Of a stretch of 64,000 bases of DNA, positions 46,046 through 57,676 are shown piece by piece. The notes beneath the pieces are model-generated. The model searched no databases and was not told the origin of the DNA. It saw only the letters and a program-made list of their open reading frames with translations. The DNA is from Epiperipatus broadwayi (Eukaryota > Onychophora > Udeonychophora > Euonychophora > Peripatidae). The position numbers were made by a program, and so were the translations under genes. Every line of letters begins with the position of its first letter. The stretch's first letter is position 1. The DNA is taken from positions 372,001 to 436,000 of the forward strand of contig JAQFVV010000515.1 of the NCBI GenBank assembly GCA_028023455.1, written 5' to 3'.

Positions 46046-46462
46046 AAAAAACCTTCAGTATAAGCAAACTACAATATATTTAATTTTCATTATATTCTTA
46101 TCAAAAGAATTTCATAATTAAACTTTTCATTTTCTAATCATCTATTCAATTTAGATTTTCTATTATCAATGTAAAGAGATTTTTAAATATATTTTTACCT
46201 GTAAAATCTTAAATGTTTTCTCCTCTTAATACCACAATTATTGTGATGCATTTCTTTAGGTTATAAAAATATTGCATTTTTATCTTTTCAATTTTAATTC
46301 TGAATAATATCAACTGGCATCATGCTTCTCCATGCTTTGCTCTTTTCCATCTCAATTAAAACTTATATACAATTTTTCCCTTTATTATTGTATAACATCA
46401 TTTATCCTTATATTTTACGGTGAGCTTATTTTTAAAGGCAGACCTTGTTTATATTACAAAGA

Positions 46463-46622
46463 TTATCTCGCATTCATTAAAGAAGGAGAATAGTGATTGC
46501 TTTTATTAAGAAGATATGGCTGAGAGTAGAATACTATGGAAAGCTACAATTAGGCAGAATATTGAAATCTTTGACAAATAAAAGATTGCCACAGGAATTA
46601 ATAAACAGCATTGAAAGATATT
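46463..46622 (+). pseudogene. Relic of a non-LTR element C-terminal tail, copy 2
   Basis: It aligns with 17842-17990 through GATTATCTCG, GAAGATATGG..GAG, ATACTATGGAAAGCTACAAT and ATATTGAA. The reading frames are broken. It precedes the decayed RTE copy but need not belong to it. Confidence 0.35.
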
Positions 46623-46949
46623 AAATAAACCATCTAAACAATCAGCTTGTGATTATGTGGATAGGTTTTATGGATTGATTGTATAGATATAAAGCATCTT
46701 TAATATATGTATATTATTTTTCTCTTTTTTTGTTTTGTTCTGGAGTTGCCATTTGCAAATGGATTGTTGCTATTGCTGATTTTATAGTCGTTTACCTTGC
46801 GTAGTTCTACTGTTTAAATTGTTTATGTATTTTTTTAATGTATAATCAGTGCAATTAGCCTACATGGCAACACTAAGAAAATTGTCATGAGTGAGAGTTT
46901 ATAACAAAATGATTATATCTCTTAAAAAGGCAATTATATATTTTTTATA

Positions 46950-48560
46950 AATACATGAGACATTAAATTAAATTTTAAAAGATCAGGGAATCTTCAAAAA
47001 ATGATGGAATCTTTAAATTATTTTTTAAAAAACAGGTGAAGAAATAGAGATTATTGTAAAGTTCTAAGAATGTAATAGTGATATTTAAGAATGGTGTATA
47101 AAAGAAAATATTAAGAATTACAGATGTATATTCTTTTTTTTTTTTTTTTTTTAGATCTATGTATGTTCTTTACTAAAATCATTGTAAATTGTTAGAAATT
47201 TTGAGCTGTAATCTACCAAAAAAAAAAAGACTTGGATTCAATGGTTATTGTAGAGTGGACTTCATTTGAGCATTGAAGAATTTATAGAAATGACCAATCA
47301 CAATGAATTAATATTTTGCTTTGAATTGTAGATTGTAAAAGGAATTAGAGTCTGTAAGAATTTTTTGAATGATTAAAAAGTAATACATTGTAACGCAGTC
47401 ACCGTAATTACATTATGCAATGACATTAATGTAAAAGCATGTGATAATGTGATCCCAGACCTCTAAAGTAGTTTTATGCGTATTTTGTGGATTAAAATAA
47501 GAAACAAAGAGAACAATAATAATTGAAGACGACTTAAGTCATCCAGCTTTTTAGATGACATGGTTGCAGAAAATAATATTTGCCTGAAGGTTTGTGATGA
47601 TGGTACATTAGATGTGATAATATGTTGGACTATTTCCAAGATCCATCATTAAATGTTGGAATGTATAAAAAATTTTAAACTTTGTTTTAACTTTTCAAAT
47701 ACGAACAACTTGTTAGTAATAACATATAAATAGACAATACAGTGTCTATTTATGTGTTATTACTAACAAGTTGTTCGTATTTGAAAAATTAAAATATAGT
47801 TTAAAATACCGTATTGTCTATTTGTGTATTATTACTAACAAGTTGTTCGTATTTGAAAAGCTTAAATAAAGTTTAAAATTTTGCATTCAACATTTAATGA
47901 TAGATGATGGAAATAGTCCAACATATTATCACTTATATTAAAATAATGTTTAATACATTTTTAAAAAGAGAAGAAAATAAAGATTGTAATGAATTTGAAA
48001 AAATTATCTCTTATAAATTTGTTGTCAATAGAAATAGGAAACATGAAGTTAGTCATATTGAACATGGATGGAATGATTTTGATAGAAATAAAGTAGTATC
48101 AAAAGAATGTCAACAACATCACATGTTCTTCACTATTATAGATTCATATGCTGTAAGCTTGAGAAATTAATGGATACCATATGGCAAAGCCAAAAACTAA
48201 TTGCCCTCGAGAGGGAGATTTTATACCTCCATATTGCTTGGTATGCATTGATTATTTAAGTTTATAGTAATTGGCTCTAGACTAGAATGAAGAAATTGCT
48301 CTTGAAATATTAAAATAAAATATTCTATATGCCTGAAAAAGATTTTTAATATACGTGTATATTTTGGCAAGGAGTAATCAGAAATTAAAAAATGCAGCTG
48401 AAAGAGCAAACAGCTATCAAGGTCAGTATAATAGAATAAAAGGCTAACTGAATATGTTGGCAAAAGAGATGGCTACACATGGATGGCTGAAATCCTAGAG
48501 TGAATCTTAAGAAAATTTAAAAGATATTAGAAGAGATTTAACATAAAAGGAATGAAATAA
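46950..48560 (+). pseudogene. Ancient RTE copy, split by a foldback
   Basis: Shifting frames reproduce the order of RTE motifs: MRH-IKF..NDGI near 46960-47020; NYR near 47115; FTKIIV near 47170; QKKKRLGFNGY (as PREQAGFKSGF) near 47215; LDDMV (as FADDVV) near 47557; SHIEHGWNDFDRN (as NHRIKLGWSAFGRN) at 48050-48090; and KRDGYTWMAEILE (as ARRDDRWTLEILN) near 48465. The frame 47904-48170 is a leftover of this gene. The spacing is widened by a palindrome at 47613-47933. It is much older than the copies at 13461 and 31769. Confidence 0.6.
47613..47933. mobile_element. Foldback element with one duplicated arm
   Basis: The outer arms match as reverse complements (ATGTGATAATATGTTGGACT near 47613 with its complement ending about 47933). 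The inner block TTACTAACAAGTTGTTCGTA plus TTTGAAAA is present once inverted (about 47693-47720) and twice directly (about 47760-47788 and 47831-47859), so part of the right arm was duplicated (period about 71 bp). It sits inside the decayed RTE reverse transcriptase, so it inserted after that copy. Confidence 0.8.
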
Positions 48561-48846
48561 ATAAGTTCGATAGAGTGATATGTAAATGCTATAAAATTGA
48601 AGCATTGAGTATAATGGAAATGATCAACCTGCAACGATAATTAAAATTGGTGATGTATGTAGAGATATTTTAATGATTTGCTTCCATTATTTACCACAAA
48701 AAAATCAAAGTCTGAATTAGCCAAAGTCTTACAATCTTAATTTTGTGTGCATGTGTATGTTAGTATAAAAAAATTGATTCATTATTAAAACAATTGATAT
48801 TAATAAAGTTCTACATAAGGATTTTAAATCTGTACCTCTTTTGTAG

Positions 48847-49084
48847 GTTATTTTGGTAAGTAATTCTGGAACTACTTTAACGCCTAATATTCTCCAGAGG
48901 TCTCTTAGTGTCCCAATAGTTAAAACTGTTTGCACTTCAGTGGCTACTACATCCCTGAGTCAGGCAAAAACTTCCATTATTGTGCCTCCATCTACAATCA
49001 ATTCAGCTGGCCATGCAAGTTTGGGCAATGTTGTTGCAATTGCAAATTCATCTGGTTATGCTAGTACAAGCAGTTCTCTTGCAG
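48847..49084 (+). CDS. EMSY: EMSY internal coding exon D
   Basis: A 238-bp exon entered in phase 0 after TTTTGTAG and left in phase 1 at GTAACT. It reads VILVSNSGTTLTPNILQRSL, then VPIVKTVCTSVATTS, SQAKTSIIVPPSTI, and a Ser/Ala/Gly-rich tail to SSSLAG. Human EMSY continues with VIIVTTSPSSTFVPNILSKS...VTKLVPTSVIAST at this point. Together exons C and D are 498 bp, a multiple of three. It is low-complexity and probably disordered. Confidence 0.9.
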
Positions 49085-51784
49085 GTAACTAGTTATTTAA
49101 TATTATTATTTTAGGGAATAAAAATGTTTATTTTATTATTGAATTAGATCTATATTTGTTATCTGAATTAAGTTTAGATATTTAATTTTTGCAAAAGTGC
49201 TTTTTGATTATTACATTATGAGATCTTATTTTAGATATGTTGTTTTCATTGTAAATTATATTCTTAATGACAGGTGTCACATCAAACAAGTATTTTTACT
49301 AAGCTTGTCTGTCTCTTGCTTTACTCTTCAAATTCTTTGATATTTGTCATTTCAAGATCATTGCTCATTATTTTCCCTGTTTTATCTTTTTTTTCTCCTT
49401 TATATCCTCTTCTGTTCCTTTTTTTCTTCTTTCAAATACATGGCAGAAGCAATTTCTTTTCATTTTCATATTTTCCTCAACAAATAATGTTCTTTCATTT
49501 ATTCTTTAACACTTTTACATTATTAATCTTCCAGATTATTTTTTCCAGTGTTTTTTTCATATCTACATTTCTAAAGCATCTAATTGTTCATTTTCGTATA
49601 TGTTTTTGCTTCATATAAAACTACACGTGACCAAACAAAAGGGAACTCTTTTGGTCTAACTAGCTAGTGATTGGAATGCAGCATATTGCTCCTGAAAATC
49701 TTTTAACATCATTGATCTTAATGTCCAATTGCTGTTTTACAATTATATCTATTATTGTTTTTGAATTCAGGTATTTTACTCCCTCATGTATTGATAAGCA
49801 TTTTATTATGAACATTAATATTAGTTTCAACATAATTGAAATAAAACAACAGTTGTTTTATTTCAATTGTGTTGGAACTATTATTAATTATTGAAAACAA
49901 CATTATGGACAAATTTATGTTTGACCATTATTAAGGATTATTATGAACATTATCAATTATTGTATTATATTCATAAACATCTAATTAGTTCTTGCGGCAT
50001 TATCTTTCAGGTTTTTTCCTTCCTATGGATCTTTTAATTTATTGCCATTTTTTTATTTCTAGTAATGACTTCTATTTTATTATCTATCTATTGCTCTATC
50101 TTTATGTGATAATATTCTATTTGTAAAGAATTGATCGTAGGGTGCTATAGCTTCATTCATTAGATTGAGCACAACCACATTATTAATAATCTTTTCATAT
50201 AAGTTTTGGAAATATGCCATACTGGTATTATCATTTATATATTATTAATTTGTTATTTCGTTTTTAAATATTTTTGTTATAAATATGGATCTTTGTGTGT
50301 TGGTAATTTCTGAATAAATATAAAATACATGCCAAAATTCTGTTAAAATTATTAATATTTATATCTAAATGCCTATGAAAATCTTCTAATTTTATATATA
50401 TGTGAAATATATTTGGGAATGGAGCAATAATAAAAAAATAGAATGTAGATAAACTCTGATCATGGAACTGAAACCTGGGAAATAACTGCAAGGAGTAAGA
50501 GAAAATCAGATTCATACGAAAATATCATAAAGAGACAGAATTAGAAATAAAGACATTTAGAAAGAACTCCGACTACAGTTTCTGTAGTAGATAATGTAGT
50601 AAATACAATCTAGTATGACAATATATAAAGAACTGAAAGCAGTAATCTACCAAAATAAGCAATAGAATGAACATAAAGGATAAACAAGGAGGTGAATTTA
50701 AATAAGTGCATAGAAGAATCTGTTAAATGTTAGAAGAAATTAGAATTTAGTAGACAATGTCTAGATATTTTGAATACTGTAGCTATTCACTTTTCTCACA
50801 TTGTTGTGAATTTTCTTTAGTTTTATTTTTTTTGTGATGCACTCGAAATTTGATAAATATCTGATCATTTTTTTAAAATAAATCTTTGCCATTACTATGC
50901 TTTAATGCTTTGAAGAAAGACTATTTTATTACATGCACGTTTGCAAGCTTTTTATCTTAAAAATATAATGAAACAAATTGTCTGTAAATTGAGAACTTGC
51001 ACATTTTAATGAAAAATTGGATACGCTTCTGTATTAAAATCTAAAGTTTATCTCCCCATTACTATCCAAGTTTTACATTCTTAATAAATTACTTTCCCAC
51101 AGTTTCAATAGTAAATAGAAATGACAATAATTTGTAAATAGAGTGGGGAATGAAATAAATTCTAATTAATATAGATAATAATAATAATTTGATTCACTTT
51201 TCTGTGAATGTGAGGATGATAGAGATTGGGGGGAGGGTGTTGATATTAAAATGTGCAAGATAATAAAGTATATATTTGTTAATATAAGATTGAAAATAAG
51301 AAGTGCACCTTCTTTCTGTAATCTTAATTTCAGTTCAGCTATAACACGGGTTTAATTTTACCATTTTTGCCATTGATATTAATAATTCTTCTATTTAGCA
51401 TTATCATGCCAATAATTAATTTTAAATATATAATAAATTTTAAAGATGTTTTGAATTTATATTTTGAAAAAGGAAAAATGAATATATATATATTTTTAAA
51501 AAGGTTGTAAATATGATCTCATCATTTTTCCTAGGATTTTACATCTAGAAATGCATTTATAGGAAATTATATAGTAGATTCAGTACAACTATTTGAATAT
51601 AAGTAATTTATAGATGAAATATATGTTTGTATAGTTTATTTAATTACTCATTTTAGAATTCATATTAAAAAAAGTAATGATTCTTTTTTTTTTTCACAGA
51701 ACAAAAAGAAAGTTAAATTATAGTAATTTATTAAAGAAATATTTTTAAGAGGTCCTAATTTTTATTGCATTTTTCTTTTATCAG
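49085..51784 (+). other. EMSY: EMSY intron 4 of this window (2.7 kb)
   Basis: The intron begins GTAACT and ends TTCTTTTATCAG. It holds pyrimidine-rich sequence at 49280-49620 (the 114-residue frame there is Phe/Leu low complexity and I do not regard it as a gene), a palindrome at 49811-49890, and a possible old LINE relic near 50460-50580 that includes a GTETWEITARSKRK-like peptide. Otherwise it is A+T-rich. Confidence 0.8.
49811..49890. repeat. Palindrome with perfect 17-bp arms
   Basis: AATTGAAATAAAACAAC (49834-49850), one A, then its exact complement (49852-49868). Weaker complementarity extends on both sides (AACATTAATA.TAGTTTCAACA against TGTTGGAACTATTATTAATT). It would form a strong RNA hairpin in intron 4. 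Confidence 0.85.
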
Positions 51785-51943
51785 TTGCTACAACTGTTGC
51801 TACAGCAACAACAGCTTTTTTAACTAACACTATAAGTATGTCCAAACCTCGGCCGAAAACAGTAACAAGGCAGAAGTCTAAACCAGGTATCATCATTCCA
51901 ATGGGAGGTCAGACAGTACATTCTTCGTCACAGGTTGTGCAAG
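51785..51943 (+). CDS. EMSY: EMSY internal coding exon E (basic linker)
   Basis: A 159-bp exon after TTTATCAG, ending at GTAGAT, phase 1 at both ends and a multiple of three. It encodes VATTVATATTAFLTNTISMS, then KPRPKTVTRQKSKPG and IIIPMGGQTVHSSSQVVQ. The flanking exons match human EMSY on both sides; this segment is less conserved and falls where human EMSY has a Ser/Thr then Gln-rich region. The basic run KPRPK..TRQKSK stands out and could bind nucleic acid or act in nuclear import; that is inference. Assignment rests on phase, splice sites and position. Confidence 0.85.
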
Positions 51944-52852
51944 GTAGATAAATTTAAAAAATGCCATCTAAATGTTTGATGCTTTGATAAAAATATTGGT
52001 TTGTGTATGTGTATATGTTTTATGTTAAGTGTATATTTATAAGCACATTTACATAATTTTTGGCTTAAAAGCGTAACAAAACAAATAGTTATAAATTGAG
52101 AATTTATATACTTTAGTGAAAAAATGGATATTTTACTGTGTTTAAAACCTGCAGTTTTTTTTTTTAATCTAATAATATTTGTCAATAACTGTTCTAAAGT
52201 CATTTGTGAATTATATATCCAATATTATTTTAGATTCATTATTATTAGATCTAAAGTTAAGATTCAGCAGTTATAGGAGTGAGGGATACATACTTGATAG
52301 GTCATAAAGCCATTCATAGATATTCTAACTTAAAACAATAGATTTTTTTTTGATTTATTATATCAGAAGTATATTTTTTTTATACTATTTAAAATTATGC
52401 ATCATATACAAAATAACCTAATTTAGTTAAAGTTTCATCTTAAATTCGGTATTCTTGCTAAACGTCCTTGGTTTGATTTCTATGCTTGTATTGTCACTGA
52501 TCTGACCAGTAATGTTTGGAAAAGAGAAGAGAATATTACCACTCAAAACGTGCAGTTACCAACAGTTGAATGTATTTAAAAAGTTTAAATAAAGTTTGAA
52601 ATTAATTGTCTATACAACTAAATATCATCATCATAATCTTTCAGATAAGCACAATATGTTTATATTCTGCTTCTTGTATATAATGTCATTTGTTCTTAAA
52701 ATTTAAGATCACTGAAAACTTTGATTATTCTGTTGTACCAATGAGAATTTTTAAATATTTTTCATGAATTTTCAGCTTATGGTAACATATATTTATTTTG
52801 TAAACTACTTAACATTTTTTGAAAATGTTAAATTGTATAATTATATGGATTG

Positions 52853-53830
52853 GACAAAATAATACGAACACTTTAGCTTGTAGTAATGAATTTTTGAGGA
52901 TTTATAGCTTAAATGTAGTAATATATACCAATTTAAAATTTTTATTTTACATATTAAATCCAAAGGTAATGGTAAAGCACGTCTGACAGGAAGCTAATAT
53001 TAGTTTCATAAACTTGCGAGAACAATCATCAGACCTATGTCAGTTTAAACTTGCATCTTGTTGGTATAGCATCGACTAGAGCTGAATTGTTTAATATTTA
53101 AAAATTATCAGTTTTAAGAATAATAAATGTAAAATATTAAAAATGAGAAAACGAAATCTATTATAATCATAACAGTGCCGAAAGGAACTAATAAACGTAA
53201 AGGATTGGCGGAGCCAAGAAACTAAAATTATAGTGGATTTTAATTGCTACTGAAATGTTACCATATTCCACTATCTACCAAGACAGTTCATGAATTTCTT
53301 TAGAAGACTATGCTTACTCAACTAGTTTTGAATGAGAATACTAAGATTCAGAGTATTCCTATTACTTAATGGGAAAATAGATGAATGGAAATAAATCATA
53401 TACTTGAATGAGTCATTATTTATATTTTTTTCAATTGGATTGCTTCACCTATCTATGAAATGCTGGTGATGGATTTATCATTGTTCTATCGTTGCTTCAT
53501 AGCTGTAAATTGTGTGAATATTTTGTGGAGCATTTGTATACCATGGTGCATACATTGTGTCCTGAAAACGTCATATTTTTAAATGATACTATGGTAATGC
53601 TCCATTTTAAACAGCATTCAATATTAATTTATGCAACATGTGACAATGACATTATGCATTTTTCATAGTCTCTAATCATCTGATTTAAATATTGTTACAT
53701 CTCTGTGTACGTTTTCAAATAACAAATTTAAATATTCTCCAGTGATGTGGTTCAAAGATTTTGACAGGCCTTTTTCATGAGGATTGGATTATTATTCCTT
53801 TAGGCACTATACATAAGTGAAGCAATTCCA
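52853..53830 (+). pseudogene. Decayed Tc1-type DNA transposon
   Basis: The left end reads TTGGACAAAATAATACGAACAC, typical of Tc1-type inverted repeats. In broken + strand frames TVHEFL..KTMLTQ appears near 53286. CPENVIFLNDTMVMLHF appears near 53560, corresponding to the second catalytic Asp block (F..DNA..H) of Tc1 transposases. I did not find a convincing right inverted repeat. Many stops make it inactive. Confidence 0.5.
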
Positions 53831-54175
53831 TTTTTTATGTAGAATACAAACAGATCTTGACGCCATTAGTCGTCTTCCACTATATTAAAAAAGTTCCAAT
53901 AAGTGTTTTCCTTTTGTTTTTTTACTACAATCTCACATATAAACCAATTTCGATTAATATGAACAGTCAATACATAATGCAAATACAATATTTGTATTAT
54001 TTCACACTTCCAAAAATAGATGATAGTTTCAATTGTTCAAGTCTTTTTAGGAGTTGTAATAAGTACTCTATTATAATTAAAAATATGAAACAAACTTTTT
54101 TATACATATTAAAAATCATTCACGGAATAAATAAGTTGGGAATATATTACTATGGTAATTCACAAGTTAGATTCT

Positions 54176-54328
54176 CAAAGAATCATTTAAATGAACTTGT
54201 AAATAATATTCTCTTCTTGTTATATCAATACCAATCTATTTTTGTCAGATAAAAGATGATAAAATAGACTGGCATTGATATAACAAATAATGGGTATTAT
54301 TTACAAGTTCATTTAACTGATTCTTTAG
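54176..54328. repeat. Inverted repeat with about 55-bp arms
   Basis: AAGAATCATTTAAATGAACT TGTAAATAATA and TTGTTATATCAAT.CCA.TCTATTTT pair with the sequence up to 54328. The 131-residue frame at 53857-54252 runs through the left arm and is not supported as a gene. Confidence 0.75.
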
Positions 54329-54712
54329 AGATCTAGCATATGAATTATCTTCTTAACGTAATCAGATTTATTCTTAGTAATAGATATTGATAAGCTGTAA
54401 AATTATTTATGTGCTCAATAAAGTCATTAGGATATTAAGAACTACAAAAAATTAAAACAGTTGGATTTTTTATATTTAATTTAAAATTGAGCAACCATAA
54501 ATTATACTTTACATGTAATCTGTGTATTTATAACTTTTGTATATTTATATTATTATAATTTTTTTTTGAAAAAAAGTATTACTTTTAAAACACCATTATA
54601 TCTAAATCAAACATTTTAATATTTTTGCCAGAACAAATTAAAATAATTAATGTTTTGTAAAACTAGCATGCTCTTTTATACAATAAAAAGAATAGAAATG
54701 TGGAATGATGTA

Positions 54713-54952
54713 TCATACGGCAAATGTAGAAACAGAAATATAAAGAGCACGCTGTAAAGCAAAATCGATTTCATCGTTTTTCCACAATACAATCTTAAAG
54801 AAGAGATTATTTATTAAGTTAATCAACTGCTGATTGGGACAAATACTTATATAAGTAGTAATAATATTTAAACAAGTCCTTATGCATTCAATACAATGCA
54901 ATATTTTTATTAAATTTTCCAGTCCTAATGACAGTTTCAAATGTTCAACCAT
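54713..54952 (-). CDS. Unidentified open frame belonging to a repeated sequence
   Basis: A 79-residue frame beginning MVEHLKLSLGLENLIKILHC. A diverged - strand version can be read at about 54090-53970 (RLEQLKLSSIFG..KYKYCICIMY), and DNA blocks GACAGTTTCAAATGTTCAA / GATAGTTTCAATTGTTCAA recur. So this is probably a piece of an old mobile element with two copies about 0.9 kb apart. I do not recognise the family. Confidence 0.25.
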   Translation of the reverse strand: MVEHLKLSLGLENLIKILHCIECIRTCLNIITTYISICPNQQLINLINNLFFKIVLWKNDEIDFALQRALYISVSTFAV

Positions 54953-55476
54953 CTTTCTCAGAATTGTAAATTATATAAGTATTTATTATTTTATTTTCTA
55001 GCTAAAAATAGTAAATATCCATTTTACTAATCAAAAATTAACTGCCGTGTATGTTTTGAGCCAGCTAACAGATAAAAATCCATAAACTTGCTTGGATATT
55101 CTCAACTGAAAAACTGTTCAAATTTTGCCCACATTCAAACTCCTAATCTATGGACAATGCAGACGGAATCATCCACAACTCCATAAAGCTAATAGATAAT
55201 AACAAACTAGGTAGATGGATAACCAGAGATTTAATATGCAATAGATATATCTAGCTATTGTTAGATAATATATGAAATTTTCTTGAATTTGACATTTGTA
55301 ATAACTTGAGTGATATAGCAGATGTCACCACTTTTTCTAAAACTCAAATACATTATAAATTCTAGTGTACTATGATTATACATTTAAGCTGATAATAATT
55401 TTGTTTATTATTTTTTTTGTTTTTTGTATGTGAATATGTCTAATTTTTTTCTTTGTAAATTTATATATTTTGTTAG

Positions 55477-55629
55477 GTGTTAAGATTATTACTCAAAATA
55501 TTCCCTCTACAACGAGCAAAATATTACCCAAACCTACTCTCACCACGAGTACAGGTACTCCTGTTGTAGTTGTGACCACAACACCGACTACCATCACCAT
55601 GTTATCAAAACCGGTGACTACTATTGCAG
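55477..55629 (+). CDS. EMSY: EMSY internal coding exon F (conserved GVKIITQ block)
   Basis: A 153-bp exon after TTTTGTTAG, ending at a strong GTAAGA donor, phase 1 at both ends. It reads GVKIITQNIPSTTSKILPKP, then TLTTSTGTPVVVV, TPTTITMLSKPVTTIAG. Human EMSY has SGVKIITQQVQPSKILPKPVTATLPTSSNSPIMVV in this place, the second strong anchor for the gene. The next exon was not found before 64000, so the gene continues beyond the window or through an exon that I missed. The frame continuing to 55682 runs into the intron. Confidence 0.93.
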
Positions 55630-57440
55630 GTAAGAATCTGTTTATTGTTGTACATTTGGCAAATAAAGTTGATTATTTTTAATTTTGTATCAAAAAGATT
55701 TCAGCTCGGCTTTTCTGAATATTAATTTTAATTTCTCATTGGTAATTATTTTAGGTTTTATTAGCATGATTTTGATAATATTAATCTATTTCAGCTTTCA
55801 AAAGTATTATTCCTTGATTTGCATCATAATTATAGTCTCTTTTTAAAATTTTTTTTCTTTCAACTATCTTATCATTTTATTTTAAAAAATATTATTTAAT
55901 ACTGTACTTTATAATTTTTGTATTGATGCTATTATTAACATTTATTTGTTCTGTCTGTTAATAAAACTCATTATATCCAAATATATGTTTTTATATAACA
56001 TTGTTTTAAATTTATGTATATTTGCAGTCAAATAGTAAAATTACATTTGTATTTTATTTACTTATTTAAAAGTATTTATTTATTAAAAGTCTGATTTTGT
56101 GCAGAATATTTTAGGAAATTGTTTATGTTTGATCCATTAAATTTTGCATAGTATGAAACTGCTAGAAAGTAAAATATTGGGAATGAAGTAGATATATTAT
56201 TGAGAAAGTAATTAATAGTTTACTAATGAGAAGAAAGCAAATTTTAAGATAAATGGGGAAATGAAGCATGTAGGGGGATCACATAAATTTATTTATAATA
56301 GAATTTATGCTGATCAGATACTATTTAATTGTGTATTTGAATGCTAAAATTTTCTGCCTTTATGGTTTTTTTTTTTGTTTTTGCATAAGGCAAAAATAAG
56401 CTTGATGTAATATGATAAGTTAAAAAAAATACAGTACCAATTTTAAACAAATAAAAATGAAATTCTTTATATTTTTTTAAATAGTTTTTATTACTTTAAC
56501 AGTGATTATAATGGAAGTTAGATTGGAGTAATCTAAAAGTAAAAAAAGTTTATTTTTAGCTTTGATAGCAAATAGAAAAGTAAATCAGGGTGGGTGGGTG
56601 AAATATAATGAAGCCGTAAACTTCACTATATCAGTATATATGACTTCAATTATAGGTTAACCCAAAAAAAAAATGAAAACAAACAAATAAAAATATAAAC
56701 AAACAAAAAAAAAAAAATTAAAATTCATTAATTTTTTGATACGTGAGTAGCCCTTTTTTTTTTTTTTTATTTCTGAGTGCCACATACAATTATGCTTAAA
56801 ACAAATATTACAATTTGTAAATAAATTTTAATAATATTCTAGCAGACGTTTTAATTTTGGAAATCTGTATGCAATCATGTTTATTAATAAAATTTGTTCA
56901 GTTGTTGTTGTTGAAAGCACATGTATTTTATTCTTTCATTATTATCCTTTCCAAATTTGATGAGCAGTATTTCACATAATTAGTATTTTCTAAGCATAAT
57001 ACTAAAACTTATACAAAACTTACAGACCTACTTAATATTGATACTGACTTAAAAACATCAGAACAATTAGGGAGATCATAATTTCTTGATAACAAGACTA
57101 CTATTACGTTTCTATAAAATAAAATAAAAATTATAGAAAAAAAAAGAATATTACCCGACGATGAAAGTCAAACATTTCATTATTCATTTTATTTAAAAAA
57201 TACAGTACAGTAATTTTTTTTTTCTTATTCTTATTTTTTCAACGGATGAATAAGTGAACACAAACAATAAAAAAAATATGTAAATGTGTCTTCTCAATTT
57301 ATTGGTAATACCTTTTTTTTAAAAAAAAAAATTTGTTTATACTATAATCTTAATTTAATACAAATAAAATGTCTGTTATGAAGCAGTCGGATCTGAGTTC
57401 GATCCTAGCTTCATGTTATTTACCCTAATACTAACTTTAA
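55630..57440 (+). other. Start of the next EMSY intron; A+T-rich, nothing recognised
   Basis: Homopolymer runs (56645-56770, 57210-57335) and A+T-rich sequence. A GTTCGATCC B-box-like string occurs near 57399, but no tRNA-like fold is convincing around it. Confidence 0.45.
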
Positions 57441-57676
57441 ATTTCCGATGCAATGGGGCTTTATACGTTCAATCCACGCTAATTTCCATAATGAATAACT
57501 TGTTTCAAATACGTAGTAAAATTAATTAGTTTAGTTTAAATTTGATCAATTCTCTAAATAAATTCATGATAAAATATTCATGAATTTATATACATTAAAT
57601 TGCGTGGATTGTGCGTATATATATTTGTAAATATTAAATATATATAATTGTTCGAAAGTTTCATTGCATCGGGAAT
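57441..57676. repeat. Inverted repeat, diverged foldback
   Basis: The left arm ATTTCCGATGCAATGGGGCT...CAATCCACGCTAAT pairs in two blocks with the right arm (AATTGCGTGGATTGTGCG and CATTGCATCGGGAAT). An A+T-rich insertion separates the blocks in the right arm. Confidence 0.6.

Larger units (their letters stand above)
42908..48846 (+). other. EMSY: EMSY intron 3 of this window (5.9 kb)
   Basis: The intron begins GTAGGC (a weaker donor) and ends CTCTTTTGTAG. It is filled with old repeats: an RTE fragment, a hAT end, a large palindrome, and a decayed RTE copy split by a foldback. 43570-44340 is pyrimidine-rich with no recognised gene. Confidence 0.85.
51944..55476 (+). other. EMSY: EMSY intron 5 of this window (3.5 kb)
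   Basis: The intron begins GTAGAT and ends TATTTTGTTAG. It contains a Tc1-type relic (52853-53830), an inverted repeat (54176-54328), and two diverged copies of an unidentified sequence (about 53990-54080 and 54890-54980). Confidence 0.85.

Noticed and set aside
48853-48862. GGTAAGTAA donor-like string inside EMSY exon D
   Set aside because: Using it would leave an 8-bp exon and discard the VSNSGTTLTPNIL segment that matches human EMSY.
49274-49618. 114-residue frame MSHQTSIF...
   Set aside because: It is Phe/Leu/Ser low complexity from a T-rich intron and has no splice borders in phase with EMSY.
53857-54252. 131-residue + strand frame
   Set aside because: It crosses the left arm of an inverted repeat and is Ile/Tyr/Phe-rich, as expected of chance frames in this base composition.
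57390-57410. GTTCGATCC B-box as a tRNA gene
   Set aside because: No acceptor or anticodon stem can be drawn around it.
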